Positions 56,336-64,000 of a DNA stretch of 64,000 bases are shown here, piece after piece; within the stretch, counting starts at the first letter, position 1, and the number at the start of each line of letters is the position of its first letter. The notes under the pieces were generated by a model. It searched no databases. It was not told where the DNA came from and saw only the letters and a program-made list of their open reading frames with translations. Source of the DNA: Zoroaster sp. YZ-2022 (taxonomy: Eukaryota > Echinodermata > Asteroidea > Forcipulatida > Zoroasteridae); NCBI GenBank assembly GCA_029582265.1, contig CM055820.1, positions 14,807,695 through 14,871,694 on the forward strand, given 5' to 3'. Position numbers and translations under genes: made by a program.

Positions 56336-56401
56336 ATGGCCCTAAGTGGTCTCAGAACTCTCAGAACTCTTAAAATTTTCACAGCTGAGATGGCTTGGCC
56401 A
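56314..56401 (-). CDS. CaV1: CaV1 exon 5: IIIS4 voltage sensor
   Basis: 88 nt: [20 protein letters not shown] followed by AINRAKGLK. Lys and four Arg occur at every third position, the S4 gating charges. Phase 2 in, phase 0 out. The last ~22 exon bases and the donor (AAG|GTTAGT) are repeated four more times downstream at 60-bp intervals. Confidence 0.96.
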
Positions 56402-57039
56402 CTGAAATACAATAAATCAAATTAAATCAAATTAAATCACTGGTAATATATAATGTTATAGTAATGTAAAAGTTTAACAATAAAAAGCAAAACAACAATT
56501 CAATAGTTGTCACAAAGTATAATTCAACAAGTATTTTGAAACCATTTACTAATGCAGACATGTAGGGAAGCCAGGAATTTTCTTATAACTTTAACTCTAA
56601 ATAACTTTTACAATTAACATTCAACAAAAGTCAAAAGTGCTAGTCTAGGGAGTTTTAAAGGGAAGGTCCAAACATTGGTTTTGATAAAGTACTTTAATTT
56701 TATCTCTCTTATTTTCAAGAAATATACCCCAAAAATAACTAGTGAAAGTTGCTGGATGGTGACTTTTGCTACAAGATGAAAATACTTCACACAAAATATT
56801 TGATACATGTACACACTTTCCACAAAGTGAGCTTTTAGGTAATAACTTGTCAGCTTGGTAATCTGATAATTACCAATGTGGTACCTTCCCTTTACCAATG
56901 TTTAGCAAGCAAGCAGTAAACACTATGGCAACAAGATTCATCATAAGTTTCTGCAATTTTATCACAATGTTTCCCTTTCCTGGTTCACCACTTCACATAC
57001 ACCTGTACCACCCTTAAGAACATATAGTTGACTCCTCAA
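56402..57039 (-). other. Intron 4-5 left part, nothing recognised
   Basis: AT-rich DNA. AAGGGAAGGTCCAAACATTGG (56658) and GGTACCTTCCCTTTAC (56881) form a loose inverted pair related to the start of the 81-bp repeat unit. Confidence 0.45.
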
Positions 57040-58492
57040 TAGGCTTGGGCGATGACACGATAATATCGAATATCGCGATATTTTTTTTCACTCGATTATG
57101 ATATCGAGAACTTTTTAAATCATCGAGATATCGGCAGATCGCGATGAAAAACAAATATCGCGATGAAAAAAAATTATCGTGAAGAAAAAAAATATATCGC
57201 AATTAAACAAAATCCTCGATTGTCAGTTGGGTCAGAAATTCCATGGGAAAAAAACTTAGGGAAGTCTTTTCAGCTTTCGTGAGAAACAAAATCGAACTAC
57301 TTTTGTAGTAAACCGACTGTCAGATCATAAAGGAGACAGGGTGTTTAATAATCCACCGCCACTAAAAGAAATCTATTCAAACTGATTATGTGTTGGGGAT
57401 TGAATGGGGTATTTGATCCAACAATGTGTAGACAATGTTTACGTCTCACTGCCTATCCATGGTGGTCTGTGACTCTGGCTGGCGCACCACAGGCAAGTAC
57501 ATTATATCATACATATTTAAATATATGCAGAATATGGGTGTTACCTTAAAAAATCTACATTAGTCATGAATTAAATCAAAGCATGGATCGGCAGCGGCTC
57601 GATCAATGTTGAGGGATTAGGACACTATTCTATTATACCATACTGGGACTCTTGTCTAATGTGACAAAACACATACACGTACTCTTGATAAACCATGTGA
57701 ATTTTATTTAAAATAGTGTGACTACAATCCACATTTTCTGAAGTGCAAATGACGTTCACAATCACATGGTTTAATTCTTCACGGTACTATATGCAGGAAT
57801 AAACCTAGTCACGTGTTTATACTATGACCCAGTCACATGGAACGCGAATCACATGGAACGCGAATCACGTGAACTCCAGCTGATGATTTGATTGGGACGC
57901 ACAATGCAGTAACCGTCCCACATAATTATTATGCAAACGACTTGTCAATGGCGATGGGTGCGTTTTTGCGACCGTAACCAGAAACATGTTTGGGCTTTGG
58001 TCATTGGTTAAGCGTTTTCGCAAGTTTGGTTCTGCTGCGATGACATCATGGTTCTGACAAAACATAAACCGAACTTTGCGATCGGTTACGCTTAGTTTCA
58101 AGATGGCAGGTTAAATGATTGTTCGTATACCAGTATATCTTTCAAGTTACTAGCACTCACGAGTAAGTTCTATTTTGAGAAACGTTGATGATTGAACATG
58201 TCACAAACTGAAAACAATTGTCTGGTTACGTTCGCATTTTCGTGTTGCTGTGCCGTTTTGTTTCTGGTAAGGGTAGCGAAAACCCGCCCCATATGTTGCA
58301 CTCGTGAACGGTGCAATTTTATGTGTCTCTCAGGTAAGCACTGTGATGCTTGTAGATGGGTACAATCCCTGTCATTACCGGCTCTAAAGCACTCATGCGT
58401 GAAAAACAAAAATAATCGCGATATTATCGAATATCGCGATATATGTTTGACGATATATCGTGGATGAAAAAAATCGATATCGCCCAAGCCTA
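57040..58492. mobile_element. hAT-like non-autonomous element, copy 2
   Basis: Ends TAGGCTTGGGCGATGACAC and GATATCGCCCAAGCCTA, with perfect 8-bp duplications CTCCTCAA (57032-57039, 58493-58500). Collinear with 6044-7547 minus the nested MITE. Extra ATATCGCGATGAAAAA repeats occur near 57130-57200. Confidence 0.92.
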
Positions 58493-58630
58493 CTCCTCAA
58501 TGACGTGTTTGATTTAACATAGAGTTTCAACAATGATTTCTTTTCCAGAATAAAACCACCATAACTCAAGAGGGATTATTTTCACCATAAATTTTACACC
58601 AATTTTGAAATACCAATTCTATATCTTCAA

Positions 58631-58840
58631 ATGTATAAGAAAAGGGAAATAAATTATAAGAAAAGGGCAATAAATTATAAGAAAAGGGCAATAAATTATA
58701 AGAAAAGGGAAATAAATTATAAGAAAAGGGAAATAAATTATAAGAAAAGGGAAATAAATTATAAGAAAAGGGAAATAAATTATAAGAAAAGGGAAATAAA
58801 TTATAAGAAAAGGGAAATAAATTTTAAGAAAAGGGAAATA
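58631..58840. repeat. 21-bp tandem repeat, about 10 copies
   Basis: Unit AAGAAAAGGGAAATAAATTAT, with GGGCAATAAA variants in units 2 and 3. Confidence 0.95.
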
Positions 58841-58847
58841 ATCTCCA

Positions 58848-59112
58848 GTTAGAATGTAGGCAATCGTGCTCTTTCCTTAATTCCATGTTACAATGGGTAT
58901 ATTACAAATCTTATAGTGTTTTCACCATTATCTTGTTAGAATGTAGGCAATCGTGCTCTTTCCTTAATTCCATGTTACAATAGGTATATTACAAATCTTA
59001 TAGTGTTTTCACCGTTATCTTGTTAGAATGTAGGCAATCGTGCTCTTTCCTTAATTCCATGTTACAATGGGTATATTACAAATCTTATAGTGTTTTCACC
59101 ATTATCTTGTTA
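58848..59112. repeat. 87-bp tandem repeat, 3 copies
   Basis: Units at 58848, 58935 and 59022, starting GTTAGAATGTAGGCAATCGT; only single-base differences such as ATGGGTA/ATAGGTA and CACCATT/CACCGTT. Confidence 0.95.
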
Positions 59113-59152
59113 ACGACACAATGTAAGAAGCTTTCACAGATTAGTTGTTTAA

Positions 59153-59371
59153 AGGGACAATACCATCACGATCGGAGCAGACTTTCAACAGGGCATGGAA
59201 TTGGTGTCCTAAATTAAGATGAACACAGTGACTCAACATTACTGGCTCATTTATGCAGCAGCAATGGTAATATGACCTTATCATATGGGGTATTATTTTA
59301 AGTCACTATGAGTTAATCTAAAAAATAGCACTCTGATTCCATGCCCTGTTGATCGTTATGATATTGTCCCT
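59153..59371. mobile_element. TTAA-type MITE, AGGGACAATA family, copy 2
   Basis: TTAA at 59149-59152 and 59372-59375. Ends AGGGACAATA and its complement; inverted relative to the copy at 49271. Confidence 0.85.
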
Positions 59372-59540
59372 TTAACGTATCTGCTGATTTATAAAGAGTA
59401 TTTGACAACATATTGTACCTTCCCTTGAAGGTGTTGATTGACTAGACTAGTCCCCTGTTTTTAACCTCAAGGATAGAGACAGGCTCTGGGTGTACCATTC
59501 AAGGGGTTTCATTGGATACGTTCTGCCAAAGATCTACCAT

Positions 59541-59709
59541 CATGCTTTGAGGCTCGCGCGCATACTTCTACCATCCAAATATTGTTGGAGATATCGTGTG
59601 TGGATGCCCATCATCACGCGCAAGGTCAAAGTTGAATCTCCTGGAAAATAAAATGGCGGCTGTGGCAGCACGGCCGGCATCTGGCATAATTTACGAGCCT
59701 CAAAGCATG
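59541..59709. mobile_element. Small inverted-repeat element next to exon 4
   Basis: CATGCTTTGAGGCTCG (59541-59556) and its perfect complement (59694-59709) enclose 137 bp of more GC-rich DNA. It ends 32 bp from the exon 4 donor side. Confidence 0.65.
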
Positions 59710-59741
59710 ACGTCAGATCTTCATGCTATTGATTGACTTAC

Positions 59742-59860
59742 TTTGAATTAGCTCGGAGAAAGATGGAGATATACGACACTGATACAACTAACATATCCAG
59801 AAGGTTGAATGAATTACGACAAAAGGCACCTTTGTGAATGACTAGCCCATAGGAAATAAC
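59742..59860 (-). CDS. CaV1: CaV1 exon 4: IIIS2-S3
   Basis: [19 protein letters not shown], then [16 protein letters not shown]: the S2-S3 loop and S3 with the conserved Asn and Asp. The acceptor is TCCTTAG and the donor AA|GTAAGT, phase 2. The intron after it is 3.3 kb and holds an inverted-repeat insert, a TTAA MITE, two tandem arrays and a hAT element. Confidence 0.95.
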
Positions 59861-60829
59861 CTAAGGAGTTAAATCAAAACAACAACAGTCAACTTCCAGT
59901 TATTTTGAAAGCAAAATCAGACAAAAAAATATTATATTATTTGGGTAAAGGGGATACAACATAGAAACAGAACAAAAAGAATGCTTTGCTGCGCATGTCA
60001 TATATCCACACGATTTAGCATTGTAAACATTTGATGGATGCAGCCATTTTGAACACTATTCTTATTGGTCGATCATAACACCTACCATATGAATATTCAA
60101 AGCTCTTTTGGCATACACAAACATCTTTCAACTATCAAATCAAATTTACACATTGACCAACAAGTCCAGCATTGACCAATCTCTATGGGTTAAGCTTCCA
60201 ATCATTTTAAAGTTGTCATTCCAAAATTCCAGATTTCACAAGGTCCTTTTCAGCATCTTGCGCTAGGCTTTGGAACTCTCTACCTGCCACTACTACTTAA
60301 TTTAATCAGTCCTTCATATCTGATGTTCATCAACATCTACTTTAACCCTTCTGTGACTGCAAGGGTTAAAGTCAGTCAAAATGTTGATATACTTGCCAAG
60401 GTATATCTAGTGCAGTTAAAAGTCAAACACTGTCAAACCTTATACGTAGAAAGTACATTTACAGGTCAAAATGAGTCAAAAGGACTGGTAAAAGCATTGT
60501 CTTGTATTGTTGAGGGTGGTCAAAATGACAGTAAAAACCAGCCAACAGTGTGCACATTTAGGTTAACAGTCAAAACAGAGAGTTGACTGATTTTGACCTC
60601 TATAGCTACTTGCAACTAAAGTGTAGCTATAGTAGCAGAGTTAATCTGCCACCTGCTCAATATATGAACTTTAGCTTGAGTATCTATCATGTTTCCTCTT
60701 CTCTTGGGCAAGGTTTACATTTAACAACAAATTGTTTAAAGCTTTCTTTTCCTACTTGTATATAGTTATTCTGTGTTAAATGAGTTATGATCTTACTTAC
60801 TGGTAAATTATCAATATTGTGTCTCTTAC
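59861..60829 (-). other. Intron 3-4, nothing recognised
   Basis: No gene or family recognised. GTCAAAA/GTCAAACA words recur at 60370-60570 without a fixed period. Confidence 0.5.
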
Positions 60830-60889
60830 CTTTAAAAGAATCTCTAATGTGAAAATTCCTGTGAAGCCATAGTCAAAATAATTTAAAAC
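60830..60889 (-). CDS. CaV1: CaV1 exon 3: IIIS2
   Basis: A 60-nt, phase 0/0 exon, VLNYFDYGFTGIFTLEILLK, the S2 helix with the conserved Glu of the gating charge transfer centre. The acceptor is CATTGCAG and the donor AAG|GTAAGA. Short and symmetric, so skipping it would keep the frame but remove S2. Confidence 0.95.
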
Positions 60890-61134
60890 CTGCAATGAGA
60901 AAATAAAAATAAAATAAAAACATCTTAATAATTTTGTTAAGAAAACATTTTGTTTAAGTCTAATATTAATTATAATTAAGTGTTTCTACATCAGTTTGTG
61001 TTTCTGAATTTTTATCACAATTTCAAACAACAACGACACAAAGTGCTTTACAATATAAATACTAATTTATTGAGCATTTATTTTACAATACAGGAGAAAT
61101 GTGTTGAACAACATAGCACTGAACCAACTTGTAC

Positions 61135-61264
61135 CTCATTTAATGTTTCGTTGATGTCTCTTGGGTCTTCAGCAGCCAGCATACCACTACTGACTAAGAT
61201 TAGAAGAAGCACCAGGTTGGAGAAGTAGCTATGATTGACTATGTAGAAACAACCTTTACGGAAT
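61135..61264 (-). CDS. CaV1: CaV1 exon 2: IIIS1
   Basis: One base completes Arg, then FRKGCFYIVNHSYFSNLVLL, ILVSSGMLAAEDP, and a short loop ending ETLNE. This is IIIS1 with the AAEDP motif found after S1 in CaV channels. The acceptor is ATACAG and the donor GAG|GTACAA. An (ATT)n LINE tail lies directly before the acceptor. Confidence 0.95.
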
Positions 61265-61267
61265 CTG

Positions 61268-61480
61268 TATAATAATAATAATAATAAATATTTATAGAGC
61301 GCCTCACATCAACGACAAAGGTAAAACATAAAAATGCATGAAAAGAGCAATATACGGATTTTGTACATAGACTAAGCAAAGACTAAAGAATAAATTAGAT
61401 TGAAAGTATAACACAGCTAAAGAAGACGGTAATGGGAAAAACACTGGCAGTGAAATTAGGCACTTTAGCATGAGCAATGT
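61268..61480 (-). mobile_element. LINE 3'-end fragment abutting exon 2
   Basis: On the minus strand GAGGCGCTCTATAAATATTT then (ATT)n: the 3' end of a CR1/L2-like LINE. The tail ends about three bases before the exon 2 acceptor. The 5' limit is approximate. Confidence 0.6.
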
Positions 61481-61490
61481 GCGTACACGC

Positions 61491-61496
<6 letters not shown>

Positions 61497-61586
<90 letters not shown>

Positions 61587-61958
61587 TAATAATAATAATA
61601 ACAATAATAATAATAATGTGGACTTATATAGCGCACGTATCCACCAAACTGATGCTCAAGGCGCATTATATTACCCTGCTCATCAGGCTCATAAATCATT
61701 CCTGAAACCATCTCAGCTCCCTGGGGAGTATACAGCTCAATTGCTGCCATTTTGGCGCATATAGGGCTAATCAAACACAACAACCAACTCTGCCCTCACA
61801 GGTACCCATTTACCCCTGGGTGGAGAGAAGCAATTATGGTAAAGTATCTTGCTGAAGGACACAAGTACCCCGGTCGCGGTTGGGATTCGAACCCACATTC
61901 TGACGACTCAGCCATCAGAACACAAATTCGATGCACTAAACCACTCGACCATGGCACT
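61497..61958 (-). mobile_element. tRNA-derived SINE, copy 3 with long (ATT)n
   Basis: The full-length minus-strand copy: head GTGCCATGGTCGAGTGGTTT, B box GGGTTCGAATCCC, body to GGTTTCAGGAATGATTTATG, tail GCGCCTTGAGCATC...TATATAAGTCCAC and ~118 bp of (ATT)n (61497-61615). It lies in the intron between exons 1 and 2. Confidence 0.88.
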
Positions 61959-62046
61959 CTATATGTTATGGTACTACACGAACGTGTATTTTTGCCAATG
62001 CACTATCGCTACCCTACTAATCAACTATGATCTAGCAACATGTGCC

Positions 62047-62200
62047 CTCAATAGCTCATGCACGGTGTGAATACTGTTCAATAGCTCATGCACGGTGTGA
62101 ATACTGCTCAATAGCTCATGCACGGTGTGAATACTGCTCAATAGCTCATGCACGGTGTGAATACTGCTCAATAGCTCATGCACGGTGTGAATACTGTTTA
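62047..62200. repeat. 30-bp tandem repeat, 5 copies
   Basis: Unit CTCAATAGCTCATGCACG then GTGTGAATACTG; the units are almost identical. Confidence 0.95.
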
Positions 62201-62207
62201 ATGGCTT

Positions 62208-62463
62208 TATATGTGACCCGCTCTGGCAAAACCCAAAACTTCTCGGCATTTACCATAATGCGTAACAGCCAAAAAAAGGTCAAAAACTGACCCCAGGGAC
62301 CAGTTTGAGATTTTCATGTCATCGTACAGAGTTAGAGCATTTTCTCTAGATTTTGATGGAAAAAGAAAAATCCTGAAACATTGTTGGGAACACTGTTAAT
62401 TTTGGGAGGTCACCCTGAAAAGTTGGGTCCAAGTTTAGGGTTTTGCCAGAGCCAGTCACATAT
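62208..62463. mobile_element. MITE TATATGTGACCCGCTCTGGC
   Basis: Ends ATATGTGACCCGCTCTGGCA and TTTTGCCAGAGCCAGTCACATAT (inverted). The interior has CCAGGGACCAGTTTGAG. It lies 27 bp from the exon 1 donor. A half copy is at 48060. Confidence 0.75.
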
Positions 62464-62490
62464 CGTCCTGTCTTAATTGATTGCTCATAC

Positions 62491-62635
62491 CTGTTCTCTG
62501 AACTGAAGCAGAAGAGAGCACTTTCTTTAGGTATGGGTTGCTTCTTACTCTTCAAATCCATCTCTGACAAAGGTCTTGGTCTTGCTGACTGAGTCGTCAC
62601 TGTTTCCTCTTCTTCATCATCTTCATCTTCATCCC
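62491..62635 (-). CDS. CaV1: CaV1 exon 1 of window: II-III linker end
   Basis: The acceptor CTTAG precedes GGGATGAAG. The exon encodes an acidic run (DEDEDDEEEE), a Ser/Thr stretch, then QPIPKESALFCFSSENR. This is the conserved approach to IIIS1 (compare the vertebrate xPMPEASAFFIFSxxNR pattern). It starts with two bases completing a codon and ends AG|GTATGA, phase 2. A MITE ends only about 27 bp downstream of the donor. Confidence 0.9.
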
Positions 62636-62917
62636 CTAAGATAAGATTTGTCATGTTAAAATAAAATAAAAGCAAAATTGTACTTATTGGCATTAAGTTT
62701 CGAACCTAGCAGGTTCTTTCTCAAAGGCAAAATGGACGATATACAAACATGCACACATACACCCCAACACAAGAGAGGATCTGATCATGTTGACATTTAT
62801 GTCAAGTCATAATCTGAGGTGATTTGAATAATCACGTTTTAGACAACTGTCCTGCAATAATCCCATTGACGGATCCTGGGAGGGAGGAAGATAGGATCAT
62901 AGGAGGTGTGTAAATTG

Positions 62918-62926
<9 letters not shown>
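62636..62926 (-). other. Intron upstream of exon 1, nothing recognised
   Basis: No gene or family recognised between the exon 1 acceptor and the LINE tail. Confidence 0.5.
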
Positions 62927-62948
<22 letters not shown>

Positions 62949-64000
62949 AGAGCATTTATATGGCGCTATACGAAGAACAGAGCGCCTAACAAAACAAGGA
63001 AGTATAGTATGAACAAGAACATCATACAAAACTAAACCAACAACTAACCGACTAACAAAGAAAATAAGCAAATTAAGCAAATTAGGACGGTTCTGGGAAT
63101 AAAAAGGTCTTGAGGAGGGGTTTGAAAACAGACAACGAAGCAGCCTCTCTTAGACCTGCAGGGAGCGTGTTCCATAGGCGAGGCGCAGCAACTGCAAAGG
63201 CACTGTCACCAGCTTTCTTTTTAGATCTAGGAATAGAAAGCCGGGTCAAGTCTGAAGATGAGCGGAGCCGATGTCTGTGAACATCAGGGACATTATCGAT
63301 ATGTAAGTGTATTAAATCGGCAAGATATGAAGGAGCTTGACCATGAAGAATTTTATAAATAAGAGTGAACATTTTGAATTGAATCCTTTCTTTAACAGGT
63401 AGCCAATGTAGATCTGCCAGCAGGCCAGCGGAAGGCTGGTCCCGTCCACATGCGAAGACAAGCCGCGCAGCCTTATTTTGCAGGCGTTGTATGCGCTTCA
63501 GGTCGAGTTCCCGCGCACCAAACAAAACAGAATTGGCGTAGTCAAGGCGGGACAGGACCAGACTTCTGACGGCATGATGGCAGGCACCTTGTGTGATAAA
63601 ACGACGGATGCGCCATAGGTTGCGAATATGAAAATTAACGATTCTACAAATAGAGCTGACATGATTAGACATATTCAAAGAATGATCCAGGATAATGCCT
63701 AAATCTTTAATAGAAGTTGATGTGTGAATATGAAGATTTTCCAATCTTAACTCCAGGTTGGTAAGAGAGGGAAGAATGTGGTTATTGGCAAAGACAAAGA
63801 ACTCTGTCTTATTCTGGTTGAGTTGCAGCATATTTTGTGACATCCATTTATTGATCATAAATATGCAAGATGAAAAACTGGAAAGTACCCGTTGACGATC
63901 GCTATCACTCCTGGGGTCAAATTCAGCATATAGTTGGATATCATCGGCGTACTGATGAAACATGATGTTATACTCACGAATAATATCTCCAATGGGAGTA
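62927..64000 (-). mobile_element. CR1/L2-like LINE, 3' half
   Basis: Reverse-transcriptase frame, short 3' UTR (63081 to about 62947) with GCGCCATATAAATGCTCTGT, and an (ATT)n tail (62927-62947). It continues beyond the right edge. Confidence 0.88.
63082..63999 (-). CDS. LINE ORF2 C-terminal part (reverse transcriptase), partial
   Basis: Open frame entering from beyond the window: TPIGDIIREYNIMFHQYADD has the YADD catalytic motif of the reverse transcriptase palm. Downstream come LNQNKTEFFVF, a DLGIILD block, LSRLDYANSVLFG, then ADLHWLPVKERIQFKM, LIYKILHGQAPSYLADL and APRLWNTLPAGLR, a C-terminus typical of CR1/L2-clade LINEs. It stops at 63082. About 305 codons with no internal stops or shifts, so the copy is young. 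Confidence 0.9.
   Translation of the reverse strand, partial: TPIGDIIREYNIMFHQYADDIQLYAEFDPRSDSDRQRVLSSFSSCIFMINKWMSQNMLQLNQNKTEFFVFANNHILPSLTNLELRLENLHIHTSTSIKDLGIILDHSLNMSNHVSSICRIVNFHIRNLWRIRRFITQGACHHAVRSLVLSRLDYANSVLFGARELDLKRIQRLQNKAARLVFACGRDQPSAGLLADLHWLPVKERIQFKMFTLIYKILHGQAPSYLADLIHLHIDNVPDVHRHRLRSSSDLTRLSIPRSKKKAGDSAFAVAAPRLWNTLPAGLREAASLSVFKPLLKTFLFPEPS

Larger units (their letters stand above)
40510..62635 (-). other. CaV1: L-type (CaV1) calcium channel alpha-1 gene, 15 internal exons
   Basis: Partial gene for the pore-forming subunit of a voltage-gated Ca2+ channel in the plasma membrane. Fifteen exons (145, 130, 60, 119, 88, 161, 147, 202, 159, 111, 84, 123, 66, 92 and 160 nt) join in frame with GT-AG borders and no stop. 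They cover the II-III linker to early IVS6. CaV1 identity comes from IIIS6 ([11 protein letters not shown], then CELDKNQ), the III-IV linker, and IVS4 ([14 protein letters not shown]). Pore glutamates of domains III (TFEGWP) and IV (ATGEAW) are present. Introns are 0.1-9.2 kb. Upstream exons lie right of the window and downstream ones left of it. Confidence 0.95.

Noticed and set aside
58631..58852. KKREINY repeat peptide
   Set aside because: A translation of a 21-bp A-rich minisatellite in a channel intron.
61304..61783. Long minus-strand frame with a poly-Tyr tract, plus poly-Leu and poly-Asn frames
   Set aside because: They are translations of the (AAT)n tail of a SINE; no conserved flanking domain.

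Overview
The window looks like nuclear DNA of a marine invertebrate animal. It is AT-rich, has GT-AG introns, and is dense with piggyBac, hAT, Tc1, P-like, Helentron-like, LINE and tRNA-derived SINE sequence. The one conserved host gene is a voltage-gated calcium channel alpha-1 subunit of the L-type (CaV1) class. An echinoderm, hemichordate or similar deuterostome is my guess, held with low confidence.

Right part (about 40.5-62.6 kb, minus strand): fifteen consecutive exons encode the end of the II-III linker, all of domain III, the III-IV linker, and domain IV to the start of S6. Every splice phase joins, and the ~1.85 kb of coding sequence stays open. The IVS6 and C-terminal exons were not found, so that intron would fill the whole left 40 kb and run past the window edge. 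The channel introns hold a 59-bp and an 81-bp minisatellite, several short tandem arrays, TTAA-flanked MITEs, a complete hAT element, an RTE fragment and three SINE copies. At the far right is the 3' half of a CR1/L2-like LINE.

Left part (1-40.19 kb): a tandem segmental repeat with three units starting near 85, 19088 and 36013 (the third is short). A 420-bp MITE with long inverted termini sits at the unit junctions. Each unit carries one uninterrupted plus-strand piggyBac-type transposase gene (618, 617 and 616 codons) with the DDD triad and the C-terminal zinc-binding region intact. The unit copies act as empty sites for each other, so insertions in one copy can be bounded exactly. These are a palindromic Tc1 element, two hAT elements, an 8.0-kb element with a decayed P/THAP9-like transposase, a foldback with Penelope-like motifs, and Helentron-like elements inserted between T and T.

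How it fits together: the transposase triplet probably lies inside one giant intron of the calcium channel, in opposite orientation. Its three open reading frames sit in otherwise heavily battered DNA, so they are either young or constrained. Two S4 (voltage sensor) exons of the channel have their 3' ends, splice donor included, tandemly duplicated into the following intron with 59-60 bp periods. This is the least expected host-gene feature here.
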